Assembly: GCA_003342895.1 (NCBI GenBank)
Contig: PTFA01000158.1
Coordinates: 941,921-1,005,920 of the forward strand
From: Casuarius casuarius
Lineage: Eukaryota; Chordata; Aves; Casuariiformes; Casuariidae
Direction: 5' to 3'
Length of the DNA stretch: 64,000 nucleotides
Position numbers and translations under genes: made by a program. Below are positions 38,869-51,430 of the stretch, piece by piece. The notes below the pieces were generated by a model. It did not search any database. It worked only from the letters and a program-made list of their open reading frames with translations, and was not told the origin of the DNA. How positions within the stretch are numbered: the stretch's first letter is position 1; every line of letters begins with the position of its first letter.

Positions 38869-41800
38869 GCAGCCGCTAGATGTCACCCACTCATTGCTGC
38901 AAAGCAACAGCCTGCAAACGCAGAAAAACCTGAAAAGACTTAATTCCAGCCTTTCCATGGAGCTCAGTTTATAATCACCTCTGAAGTGCTTGAGTAAAAG
39001 CAGCTCTGAGTGAATTGCAGCTGCTTTGGTCACAGAAGAAAATTCTTTACTTTTGCAGTTACCCATCAGTCTGAAACACTTAATGTTAGAGTGTTTTGGG
39101 GTTTTTTTTAAATCCCTAATATTTCGGAAGCAGATTGTCGAATGTTTTGCGTTCATTTTTCAGGTTTCCCTTCCACAGAGCAAGTTCAAGAAACAGGCGA
39201 AACAGTCAGAAAACTAGCTCAATACTGACGCAAATATAAAATGAAGATCTGTATCTCACCAGTTTATCAACAAGCCACAGGTGATTTTTTTGTAATGTTT
39301 TAAACTAGCAATTATAAAACTGAAAATACTAAGTCTCCCTCTCCCTACCCCTCTGAAATGCATCTAATTAATCAGCTCCTTCACTTTTGACAAGCAAAAA
39401 CAGCAAGAAGCAGAATCAAAAAGTTATAAATTACAGTAGACTGTGCAGTGCAACAATATTTTTTTCTGGAATTTAACCTGTTTCCTCTGGCGTTGCACCT
39501 AATATCTGAAAAACGGACAGCCTCCGTGCTCCAAAAAACCTGCAAAAACAGAGCAGTGTCCCAGCGATACCTTATCAAATGATCCCTCGTTTGCTGCCCT
39601 TTAAGCCACCTTTGTGCTCCTCCAGCCCTGTGGTGCCTGACTGCTCGGTAAGCTGTTCCCAGAGCATAAATCAAAACATCTGGCAGTTAACAACAAAAAG
39701 CTGTTACAACAGCTGGAGTTTGCCAGGATGCAGTGGACCTCCAGCCAGAAATCCTTTCCCAGCTGCAGGAAATAATAGTGATACGGGGTCTGCTGTAGCA
39801 GCGCAGCATCAGCCAGGAGCTGCCTGATTAGTAGTGATCCTCTTGTCCTCTGTATCTGCAAGGTGAAATAGGAGCACGCCATCATGCAGCTCAGCTCAGG
39901 GCCACGCTCTGCCTCATTGCTGTCGCAGCCAGCACCGGCTTTGCAAGCATGGAAAGATGCTTTGTGCTCAAACTCAGCTCATATTTGGCCGTCTGGTTGA
40001 CCCATCCTAGATTAAGACAGGAGGTGCAAAGTCTTGGCATGTATTTTATGAGCCAATTAGTCCAAGTGTGGCCAAAAAAGCACTAACAAGCATCGGAGAC
40101 ACAACTGCTGTAGGGATGTGCAATGACGCTTTCACCTGTGGGTGAGCAGTTCAAAGCTAGGCCTGATCCTCCAAGTCTAGGTATCAATCTTTCAGAGTTA
40201 CCACCGGCCTTACTGAAGGAGCTGTTATTACAGTAGTGGCCACAGATGCTGGAACCTGCTTTGGTAGTTGCAGCTCGTCTCTGCCCACTCCTGGATCTGT
40301 CTAGGCAGGCCCAGCTTTGGCCTCGTGGGGCTGACAGTGGGGGAAATTCGGGGGATCAGCTCAATGGGATGCTGGCCTCAGTAACCAGCACAATATAGGA
40401 CAGTCCCAGCAGTTCAAACAGCCTCATTTGTCCCAGTGCAATTGTTTGTGGGGCTGTCACGTCAACCAAATCACTGACATGCTCCAGGTTTAAAATATCC
40501 TTCAAAATGAAAACAAGCAAAAACCCTGAAGGCTGTTTTAACCCAGATCTTTTTGCTGATCTGGATTACAGCTCAGCCCCACAAATAATCGTACTGACAA
40601 AACTAAGGAAGAGATGAATGGCAGCGCAATTATGGGAAAAAGTAGCTGAGGGTGGAGGGGGTGTGGTGGAAACTTCACTACTGGAGCCAGTGTCTCATGA
40701 TACAACATTTCCACATCACTGGCGCTTAGGCCATTTTTGACTTTTGGCTGCAGAACTCGAGTCTCCTTTGCCACTAACTTCTTAACATTGACTCTCTCTT
40801 TGAAGAGCAAGAACAAGACAAAAAAAAACTCCAAAAAAAACAAAACAGCAGAACAACTAAAAAAAATCTCTATAAAGGCTAGTTTTTCTCCCCTCTGCAG
40901 TCAAACCTTGGCTGATGTGTCATCATAGTGGTTCACGGGGGTTACCCTCAGTCTGCAGCAACTGGAGCAGCCCACTGCCACTTCACAGGTAACTCTGAGA
41001 CACTGGATTTGGGGTGACTTGTGTAAGGGCAAAGGGCCATCAGAGAGGCCTGGAGTAGACAACAACATCTTGAACATCATGTCTGAGGCTCTTTGTTGGT
41101 GTTAACAGCTCCAGAGATCCCTCTCCCTCCCCCAGAAGCTCTTTTCTTTGATGCTCGTTGCATTTAACTATAGCTATATTAAAGACTCCAGATTACAAGT
41201 TTCAAGTCAGAGATATCATTAATCTCAAAGGCATGAGCAAATCACTCTAATTACCAGGTTTAGATGCTGTTCTTCAAAACCTGATTAGGTACAGATACCC
41301 AGGTGATAATTTGTACTGTCTGCACATACTGCACATACTCAGTATTATCCACTCTAGTCTGATTTAGGTCCTTATTAGAATAACATTATGCTAATCCAAG
41401 TAATCCTGCATACAGAATGCTTCATGATGTAGATGATTAAGATAATAGCTAATACCATAAACTGTAATATCAGTGTCAAAGGAACTGGCGAAGGCCATCC
41501 GCAAAAAGAAGGAACTCAGCTGTCACTGTACATTGTAACTGATGAACAGGTATGACAAAAAGGAATAAAAATAAGCGGAGCATTAATGAGCTTAATTAAA
41601 AACAAATTGCAATAAAATGTAGAGAATAAATTAAACTTCTGCTCCAAAGGGCTGAAAATACCCTGAGGAGCAAACGCGTTTCAAGCATGTTAGTAAGAAC
41701 GGGATTTCCCTTTCCAAAAGCTGCTGATAGTTCTGGTATCCTTCACGGGCCAGCATTTATGCGGTCGTTCTCCACCGTAATTCCCGGAGCTGAATGCATA

Positions 41801-42235
41801 TTTGGATGCAGACGCTGTCGCACTTAAGGCAAAGAGGAGTCTTCTGCAAGGCCCTGCGTTTCCCAGGAGCCACAGCTGTGCACGGTCGTGGTCCTGCTCC
41901 CCTGCTCGGCCCGGATGACGGCACCTCCGAAATGATTTCCTTCGCCTTAGCGTGCAAGCATGGAAGCGTGCACCTCCTCTTGCCAGTGCCCAGCGATGTT
42001 ATTGCCCTCAGCTATTTCCATTTGGCAAAGGTGTTCACGGAGCCTGCGTTTAGAGCCCAGCCGCGCTGTTGTAACCCCCTGGCACCAGCCCTCCCTGCAA
42101 CGTGAGCACACCAGCCCTTCCTCCTTCGGGGAGAAAAGCAAGCGTTCGCCCGGCAATGGAGCCAATGCAAGAAAGAAAGTCACCAAAACCATCAGGGCTG
42201 GCAGGGATACCTTAGTTCTCCACAGAGGGTAAAAT
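38869..42235. other. Intergenic DNA or distal FZD4 3' UTR, no other gene recognised
   Basis: AT-rich DNA with no coding exon. In human the FZD4 3' UTR is several kilobases long, so the right-hand part could still be transcribed with FZD4. The sequence alone does not set the end. An A-rich run lies at 40,821-40,866. Confidence 0.5.
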
Positions 42236-42241
42236 TTTATT
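42236..42241 (-). terminator. Candidate distal FZD4 polyadenylation signal
   Basis: TTTATT on the plus strand is AATAAA read in the FZD4 direction. It lies about 3.2 kb past the stop codon, a plausible distance given the long 3' UTR of mammalian FZD4. Only the hexamer is seen; use is not proven. Confidence 0.35.
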
Positions 42242-43268
42242 TCGATATAAAAATTAAATAGCAAAGTTTTGGGTTTTTTTACAGTGATAAATTAGAAATT
42301 TACAGTACATACATCAAAGTAGCTATGTTTTCTGCACGCCCCCAAATAATCAGTGTCTATTGCCTCCAAAGTTTGGAAAAAGAAGCTAACTTCTCTGTTT
42401 AACATACGAGCTAAGCTTGTATCTCTCCGCAGGCACGTCGGGGACCTGTGGCCAGGCGAAGGCGCTGGGATGGGGGGAGCAAGGCAAACTGAGCTCGAGC
42501 GAGGGAGCAGGGATCCTGCAAGGAAGGTGACTGCTGCAACGTTTCTCGTTCCATAACCACAGCAACTGCACTTCCAAGACAGGATTAGTCACACATTTTT
42601 TTGGCTTGAAATTCATAACAGTGTTGAAATGAGAGAACATACGAGTTGCAGATATCCACTCTTCCTAACTGCTGACTTTTCGACTATCTGCCGTGACTTC
42701 CCACTTGCAAATCCCCGAAGCAGAACAAGGTAAATGCACATGGCTGCATAAATCCGTGGAGCGATTTTGTCGCTGCAGCAGAAGGCAGCCAGCTAGTCTT
42801 GCTTTGGGCTGGCACGGTGCCCCCAGAAAGCTTGGGAAAGATGTTCCTTCGGCAACAGCTGGTGTCTCTCCCCACCCCACCTTCTGGCCACAGCAGTTGA
42901 GTGCCTCACACTTGTTAATGGTATATCCCCCCAGCTCTCTCGTAAGGCAACGCGGTGGTATCCTTGGCCGACTCATTTCCAATGTCATAAATCGCCAGGG
43001 ACATCTGTCTGGAGTCCAGAGGGTTATAATCTGAGATGCAGGGATCTGATAAAAGGGGCACTACTTATCACTTCTGTGTACATAGCATGGCTAAAAATGC
43101 CACTTACTGAACCGGTCAGGTCAAACATGAATCACATTAGCCAGGAGAAAATCCAAACCATTTTAGATTGAAGAACACCTGAATGAATGTGGCACCCTGG
43201 CACTGGCCAATATGAGTTAGAAGACAAACCTCATACGGTGCCTTCATCCCCTGCAAGTCAGAATATAG

Positions 43269-43511
43269 CTGCTGATACTCTGGCCCTCGCTGTGTCAGCA
43301 GAAAGCTCGCATCGTGGAGAAGCCCAGCCATCTGAAGCTCTCGTACGCGCAGAACTTCTTCTCCACAGAGGAACAGCCAGATCCAAACACAACACTAATA
43401 GCGAGAGACGTTATAGAGAGGATCAAAAGGCTCAGCTGGTATGTGGAGCTGGCCAAAACAATGCTCGTGCGTTTGGAGCAGAATGTGTCAAGTTGTCACT
43501 TGTTCTGCTAG
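43269..43511 (+). pseudogene. Protein-like 80-codon open frame antisense to FZD4 3' flank
   Basis: An open frame runs from just after a TAG at 43,266-43,268 to a TAG at 43,509-43,511. Its translation looks unusually natural: mixed hydrophobic/charged periodicity with VIERIKRLSWYVELAKTML near the middle, like an amphipathic helix. The same frame upstream of the TAG (back to about 43,170) is also protein-like but broken by stops, which would suit a decayed exon or retrocopy. I do not recognise the family. It lies opposite the probable FZD4 3' UTR, so the resemblance could be chance. Confidence 0.2.
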
Positions 43512-44481
43512 AGAGGGAGCCCAACCGCAAAGACTGCAATTAGGGTTTGTTTGGTTACTTTTTTTTTCAGATGTGCTCTAGCACGTTTCAACATTGACAT
43601 TGAAACAATACACGCTTCTGGGACAGATTAGCGCTCACGGCCAGAGCTGCAATGAACTGTGGTTTGGGAAGCACATGGGGCACCTATACCTAAAGTGAGG
43701 ACCGTAATAAAGCAGCACACAGCCTCAGCCGCCCCGAAGGCCACGCGAGTTGGGACACCACGGGGACGCCCGGCAGCTGACCAGGGTCCACACAAACAAA
43801 TGAAGTAAAAATTCAGATAAAACCAAAGGTCCTTCAAAGGGATAGAGCATTGAAACAGTGTCCTCCTAAGTGCTTGTGGGCTACTTATGTTTGCATCATG
43901 CTTCTTGCTAGCCAAACAAGCCCCACATGCAAGGTTCAAGCTCCCCGTGAGCACGACGGGCCAATGCCTCTTCAACTAAGAGGATAAGAGAACTTGACGC
44001 TGGGTATGAAATAGTGCTATCCCTCAGGAAGTTGGATCTCTTGTCTTTGGCTCCCTTTACAAAACCTGAAAACGTCTCTCGTTCCCGACGACTGAATGAA
44101 CGCCTGCTCTCCTTCTATATGTATCTATACGCCAACAAAACTCTCTGGAGCCGTCAGCGAGCAATCGGAGCATCACTCTGAGGCAGTCAGCCGTACTGCT
44201 ATGTCACGGGCTGAGAATGCTCTTTTAACTGCAACTGACACACATAATTATACAACTGATCTGTGCGAACATGAGGCTGCCAAGGAACCAAATGTTTCGC
44301 TTCTCCCAGCCTGGCGTCGGCAGAGATACCATCGCGCTGAACGAAATATATTAAGACTTAATTGCTTCGTGCAGTGGATCTCCAGAGAGACACAGATCAG
44401 TTTACTTGGAGAAGACTGCTCTGAAGAGACCCTCCACTCATTTTTCTCTTTGCTGTAGGGGGGAATACTGTAACATAAGAC

Positions 44482-44487
44482 TTTATT
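44482..44487 (-). terminator. Candidate proximal FZD4 polyadenylation signal
   Basis: TTTATT on the plus strand is AATAAA in the FZD4 direction, about 1.0 kb downstream of the stop codon. It is the first canonical hexamer I find after the coding sequence. Usage is inferred. Confidence 0.45.
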
Positions 44488-45480
44488 TAAAGCTATTAAA
44501 TGCAGGGGAATAAAGTAGTCAGCTGGAAACAGCAGGAGCACCTGAAAGGACAGGAACAGAGGCAGGTGGATAATGGTAATCGATGCAGTGTTTCCAAGCT
44601 CTCACTTATTCCTCTGCTTCTGATAATGGCCTTGAGTAAAGATTTTTTAAAAAATAGGAAATACTGATAGAATCATAAAGTAACTCAGGTTGGAAGGGAC
44701 CTGGGAGGTCTAAATTCCTGATCAAAGCTGGGCCAAAACTGAATTTGGGCCAGGTTAAGGTGGTAAAAGGAATATGTGTCAAAATTATTATTAGATCATC
44801 AGATGAGTTAAAGAATCATCCCTGATAATACCTCACTAAATGCTACTCTTTATGGGTAAATCTCGGACCTGGCATTTGTTGGGGAACCTGATCCTTGGCT
44901 GATTCGCGCAGTGTGCAACACTATTGGGAGCAATAGGACTTCCCAGGGTGGAAAGACACAATCCTCAATGGGAACTTCTTTCACGATGCTCAACTCAGAA
45001 AGAAGAAAGACAGTTAACCGAGCTCCTGGAAACTCCACCTTCTGATAACTAGACCCTAAATCAGCCCAGAATTTGGCCCCAGCCTGCCTTTCTACCGTCA
45101 ACTGTAAGACGATTGAAAGAAAACACCATCCCGTATCACTAGGATGGCTACAGTCCCACAGCTTCTAAAGACTGAAGTATACTGCATCCTGCTTCAGGAA
45201 AAAAAAGAAAAAAAAAGAGATAATGTGTTTAGTTTTTTTCACAGCTTTTAAAGCCTCCCTGGGCTTTCCTATTTTGGACAGCATGGTTTATGGCTATTGT
45301 ATTTGCAGCATGATCTTTTTGTTACTTATTCTTTAAGGCTTTTTTTCCCCCCGCCCCTCAGAGACAGGTTTGGTACCTGTCTCCCTACTCTACACTCAGC
45401 AACACTTCCACCGCAGTGCTTACACAGCATCAGTCCTTCACGTGACGACGGTCGGAGAGCACCGGGGTGTCCTTGTTCTC
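44488..45480 (-). other. FZD4: Probable FZD4 3' UTR (proximal part)
   Basis: Sequence directly downstream of the FZD4 stop codon, up to the first AATAAA hexamer. It contains a CR1 3' fragment (44,664 to about 44,760) and an A-rich/T-rich tract near 45,199-45,219. The true 3' UTR may run further, to the hexamer at 42,236 or beyond, because the human 3' UTR is several kilobases long. Boundaries are inferred. Confidence 0.5.
44664..44760 (-). mobile_element. CR1 LINE 3'-end fragment
   Basis: On the plus strand it begins ATAGAATCATAAAG and continues GGTTGGAAGGGACCTGGGAG, the reverse complement of the typical CR1 3' end. The element is therefore on the minus strand, the same orientation as FZD4, and sits in its probable 3' UTR. 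It is short and diverged. The inner (5') boundary is approximate. Confidence 0.8.
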
Positions 45481-46893
<1,413 letters not shown>

Positions 46894-47239
46894 TTAGCAG
46901 TAATATTTGGTCCTTTGCCTTGAAAAACAGGAGGCAGCATAAAACAAATAAACCAAGAACAATAAAAACAAAGGAGAAAAAAACCCTCAAAACGTTGTCG
47001 TCTTTTGGCTCAGAAACGGTCCGAAGCCAAAGCCCGAACATTTCACTCCCTGGATTAGCTCTATGTAAATTCAGTCCATCGACTGCAATACAGCGAGCGG
47101 GGTTTAGCCAGATCGAAACCTCAGGGGTGCAATTTAGGAAAGCAAGAAGCAGACCGAAGAAGCGGTTTAAACAAATGCATACATTTGTCCAAGGCACTGC
47201 CTGGGTTTTACGGGTAGCAAACAAGCAGGAGAGAAGGCA

Positions 47240-47245
47240 TTTATT
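47240..47245 (-). terminator. Candidate intronic polyadenylation signal in FZD4 intron 1
   Basis: TTTATT on the plus strand is AATAAA in the sense direction of FZD4. It lies 24 bases after the intronic stop codon (TAG, 47,272-47,270). The hexamer is seen directly; its use is inference. Confidence 0.3.
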
Positions 47246-47269
47246 GAACTACTTCGGCTCACGGTTCTG

Positions 47270-47717
<448 letters not shown>

Positions 47718-48508
47718 NNNNNNNNNNNNNNNNNNNNNNNNNNNNNNNNNNNNNNNNNNNNNNNNNNNNNNNNNNNNNNNNNNNNNNNNNNNNNNNNNNN
47801 NNNNNNNNNNNNNNNNNNNNNNNNNNNNNNNNNNNNNNNNNNNNNNNNNNNNNNNNNNNNNNNNNNNNNNNNNNNNNNNNNNNNNNNNNNNNNNNNNNNN
47901 NNNNNNNNNNNNNNNNNNNNNNNNNNNNNNNNNNNNNNNNNNNNNNNNNNNNNNNNNNNNNNNNNNNNNNNNNNNNNNNNNNNNNNNNNNNNNNNNNNNN
48001 NNNNNNNNNNNNNNNNNNNNNNNNNNNNNNNNNNNNNNNNNNNNNNNNNNNNNNNNNNNNNNNNNNNNNNNNNNNNNNNNNNNNNNNNNNNNNNNNNNNN
48101 NNNNNNNNNNNNNNNNNNNNNNNNNNNNNNNNNNNNNNNNNNNNNNNNNNNNNNNNNNNNNNNNNNNNNNNNNNNNNNNNNNNNNNNNNNNNNNNNNNNN
48201 NNNNNNNNNNNNNNNNNNNNNNNNNNNNNNNNNNNNNNNNNNNNNNNNNNNNNNNNNNNNNNNNNNNNNNNNNNNNNNNNNNNNNNNNNNNNNNNNNNNN
48301 NNNNNNNNNNNNNNNNNNNNNNNNNNNNNNNNNNNNNNNNNNNNNNNNNNNNNNNNNNNNNNNNNNNNNNNNNNNNNNNNNNNNNNNNNNNNNNNNNNNN
48401 NNNNNNNNNNNNNNNNNNNNNNNNNNNNNNNNNNNNNNNNNNNNNNNNNNNNNNNNNNNNNNNNNNNNNNNNNNNNNNNNNNNNNNNNNNNNNNNNNNNN
48501 NNNNNNNN
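47718..48508. other. Assembly gap (791 N)
   Basis: A run of 791 undetermined bases. By comparison with human FZD4, about 110 coding bases, the 5' UTR (some 300 bases) and probably the core promoter should fall here. The gap length may be an estimate and not a measured size. Every long frame that spans it is meaningless. Confidence 0.99.
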
Positions 48509-49470
48509 GGGGGGAGCCGTTGCCCGCACCCCCACATCCCCCAGGAGTGTCCTCCCCCTCTGTGAGGAGCTCCTGCCTGCGCACCCCTCATGTACCCCCC
48601 AAATCGCCATCCTCCTCCATAGGGGTCCTACCTGCAGCCCCTGAGAAGTGTCCTCCCCCTCCATGGAGACCGCCCGTGTCCCCCCACGGCCCGGAGGAAC
48701 CTCTGAGGGGAGCCCTTGCCTGCACCCCCACCTCCCCCAGGAGTGTCCTCCCCCTCTGTGAGGAGCGCCTGCCTGCACCTCCCCACGTCCCCCCAAACCG
48801 CCATCCTCCCCCATAGGGCTCCTACCTGCCCCTCCGTGCAGACCTCCCCCGTGTCCGCCCACAGCCCGGAGGAACCTCCAAGGGGAGCCCTTGCCCGCAC
48901 CCCCACATCCCCCAAAGTGTCCTCCCCTCTGAGGGGAGCCCCTGCCCGCACCCCCACATCCCCCAGAAGTGTCCTCCCCCTCCATGGAGACCCCCTGTGT
49001 CCTCCCCACAGCCCGGAGGAACCTCCTTCGCTCCGAGGGGAGCCCCTGCCTGCACCCCCACATCCCCCAAAGTGTCCTTCTCTCCAGGAGGAGCCCCTGC
49101 CTGCACCCCCATGTCCCCGAAAGTGTCCTCCCCCTCTGTGAGGAGCTCTTGCCTGCACCCCCCAATGTCCCCCCAAACCACCGTCCCCCTCCATAGGGAG
49201 CTCCTACCTGCAGCCCCCGAGAAGTGTCCCCCCCCTCCGTGCAGAGCCCCCGTGTCCCCTCACGGCCTAGAGGAACCTCCTCGTGCTCTGGGAGGAGCCC
49301 CTGCCCGCACCCCCACGTCCCCAAAAGTGCCCTCCCCCTCTGTGAGGAGCACCTGCCTGCGCCCCCCTATGTCCCCCCAAACCACCATCCCCCTCTGTAG
49401 GGCTCCTACCTGCAGCCCCCACACCCCCGAGAAGTGTCCTCCCCTCCACGGGGATGCCGCAGCGCATCCT
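48509..49470. repeat. C-rich minisatellite upstream of FZD4, irregular higher-order repeat
   Basis: Subunits of roughly 60-65 bases share GGAGCCCCTGCCTGCACC, then CCCCACATCCCCC and AGTGTCCTCCCCCTC. They group into larger units beginning GGGGAGCC or GGAGGAGCC at 48,511, 48,707, 48,882, 49,037 and 49,291, spaced 155-254 bases. Larger units include a conserved CACGGCCCGGAGGAACCTC near their ends. The array abuts the gap, so its true left end is unknown and it may have caused the gap. Open frames run through it on both strands (Gly-rich one way, Pro-rich the other) and are not genes. Confidence 0.9.
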
Positions 49471-50141
49471 CCCGCACACCGAGAAATGGCCTCCCTCTCC
49501 GGGGGGTCCCTGCCTGTGGTCTCCCACGTCTCTGAGAAATGTCCCCTCCACCTCCATGCGGTCCCCTACCTGCCTCCCCCCATCCCACCAAACGCCCCCC
49601 CTTGGAGACCTGCTCCTGGCACCCTCATCCCTGAGGTTCGCCCCCTCCTCTCCCTGGGGGGCCGCATCCCCCTCCCCGGGAAATGCCCGAGGGGCCCTCA
49701 GGGAGGCGTCGAGCCGGCAGAGGCTGTCGGGTTTGGCGCCCCGCGGCGCCCAAGCCCACTTCCCGCGTTTTCAGGGGTTTGAGGAGGGCTGCGAGCCTCC
49801 GAGCCGCCACCTCTTCTTCCTGAGGAGTTAAGTTGCTGTTTGCTCTTCGCTGGGGCTGAGAAACCCGGGGGGAACCACTAGGTCTCGATAAAACAAATAT
49901 ATATGAACAAAGCGCTCATGAATTTGGAGGGAAGCGGGCTGGACGGTTGAACAGGCCTCCGACGTGTTGGCCGGAGCAGGGGTTAAGAGCAAACAGCTGA
50001 GGCTCACACTCAACTTCTCCCAGCGTTATTTACACCTGTAATGAAATCTGGTTGAGCGGGTTGTGCCTTCAGCGAAAATATGTCATCTATTAAGGAACTG
50101 TTTGCAAAGCACTTCGAAAATGTCTGTAAAGGCCCGTTTAA
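49471..50141. other. FZD4 upstream flank, no gene recognised
   Basis: C-rich sequence grading out of the minisatellite (to about 49,800) and then ordinary DNA. It could hold distal promoter elements of FZD4, but no individual site can be supported. Confidence 0.55.
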
Positions 50142-50560
50142 ATGGCCTGCGATTGTGCGTGTGTCTCTGCGAGCGTAACGTGTGGCGTGTGCCCGTTCCC
50201 AGGCAGGTCCGTCCAACGCCGGGCATTGGTGTCCGTACGCCGCGCCTGCCTTCCGCCCCCAGGGCCCCGCCGACAAACAGCGACCGTAACCTCACGATAT
50301 CCATGTGAGGCAGACAAGTCATATTATCTTAACTTTTTAAACACAGTGGTAGACAGGTCTACGACGCCAAGGTCATGCAAGGAGCCTGCGGCAGAGCCGG
50401 GAGCCCGGCTCGTATCTCACGCGTCCGCTCGTGAGCGCTGCCTTGGGCAGCCGGCCATGCTCCACGGCTCATCCCGGCCGCCGGTGACGCCGGGAGTGGG
50501 CACAGCACGGGGCCGTCGCCGGCAAGGCCGCCTTCCCGGGAGGCAAGGGAGGATGGCGGT
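50142..50560. promoter_or_regulatory. CpG-dense block upstream of FZD4, candidate CpG island
   Basis: Between about 50,145 and 50,300 I count some 20 CpG dinucleotides (for example GTACGCCGCGCCTGCC), and density stays high to about 50,560 (CCGGCCGCCGGTGACGCCGG). It lies about 2.4 kb upstream of the visible FZD4 exon 1, separated from it by the minisatellite and the gap. It could be an alternative FZD4 promoter, the start of a divergent non-coding transcript, or a poised regulatory island. Open frames across it mirror each other on both strands and are not supported as genes. Confidence 0.45.
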
Positions 50561-51179
50561 GAAAACCCTCTCCGTTTGCAGGCTCCTGCCGCAGCTGGGC
50601 ACCCATTCCCGCGAAGCCATCCACCCACTGCGGATCCAGCAGATTGTGCAGCAAAACCCTCTGCCCCGGAGCTGGTCCCTTGCCTGGGTGCAGGGGCAGG
50701 GGGCCATTTAAAATCGCCGTCAATACAAGCATCTTTTCAGAAAAATAACCCCCTCTACCCCGAACTACCACTGTTGTTTTGAGAATGCAAAATAAATATT
50801 AGAAAGTGCTACACTGCTCTGTTTGCTTTGGAAGGTCCTTTAGATAATGGGAATTGGTTTTCAAAACAACAGTGCTGGGAGAGGTGGTGGCAAATCATAC
50901 CAGAGGGCTGAGCTGGAAAAAATGGTAATTACCCTGCTTTGAACCTTATGCATATATTAAGAGTGATTAAATGTCAACATGATAAGCATGTGCATAACAG
51001 TTTCTTTACAGAGATCAAAGTAAGAAACCTCCGGGACAGTGCGTTTACAGATTCTTAGATTACTGGACAGTTGTGAGATTCTGGCCTGAATCCTGCGCAG
51101 CACAACCCATGTTACTTCTTTGAGTATCATTTGAATTACAGCATATAGGTTTTTTAAAAAATCTTGTTTCGATTTAACG
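50561..51179. other. Intergenic DNA, no gene recognised
   Basis: Transition from the CpG-dense block into AT-rich DNA. No coding exon was recognised. Confidence 0.55.
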
Positions 51180-51430
51180 GCTGCCTTTGCTAAAGGAGCA
51201 GCAGCCAGCCTGCTAAAAAGCTCTAATTTTTATTTACTGTGGCTGCCAACAATTATATGTGGTTTCTAGTCCAAGTTACCTTCAGCTTCCTGCCACTGGC
51301 TTTTATTATATCTTAGCAGCTAGGCTGAGAAGTCATTACCGGGATTATCCCAGTAGGTAACGTGGGACTGTGATTAAGCCACCCTTTGACCTTTCCATAG
51401 TAAGCAAAACAGATTGAACTTCCTGAGCTT
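51180..51430. promoter_or_regulatory. Possible conserved non-coding element
   Basis: A complex single-copy stretch without repeats, about 3.5 kb upstream of FZD4 exon 1. It has homeodomain-like TTATTA and GATTAA cores and a nuclear-receptor half-site with extension at 51,382-51,396 (CCCTTTGACCTTTCC, minus strand AAAGGTCAAAGG). The style is that of vertebrate enhancers, but conservation cannot be judged from one sequence, so the call is speculative. Confidence 0.2.

Noticed and set aside
38399..39156. Gly/Leu/Trp-rich (191 codons) and Pro/Ser/Gln-rich (225 codons) frames
   Set aside because: They are translations of the 38.5-38.9 kb minisatellite in opposite strands and have low complexity.
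48509..49470. CRISPR-like array
   Set aside because: Units are contiguous and diverged, with no constant repeat/unique spacer alternation, in a vertebrate genome.
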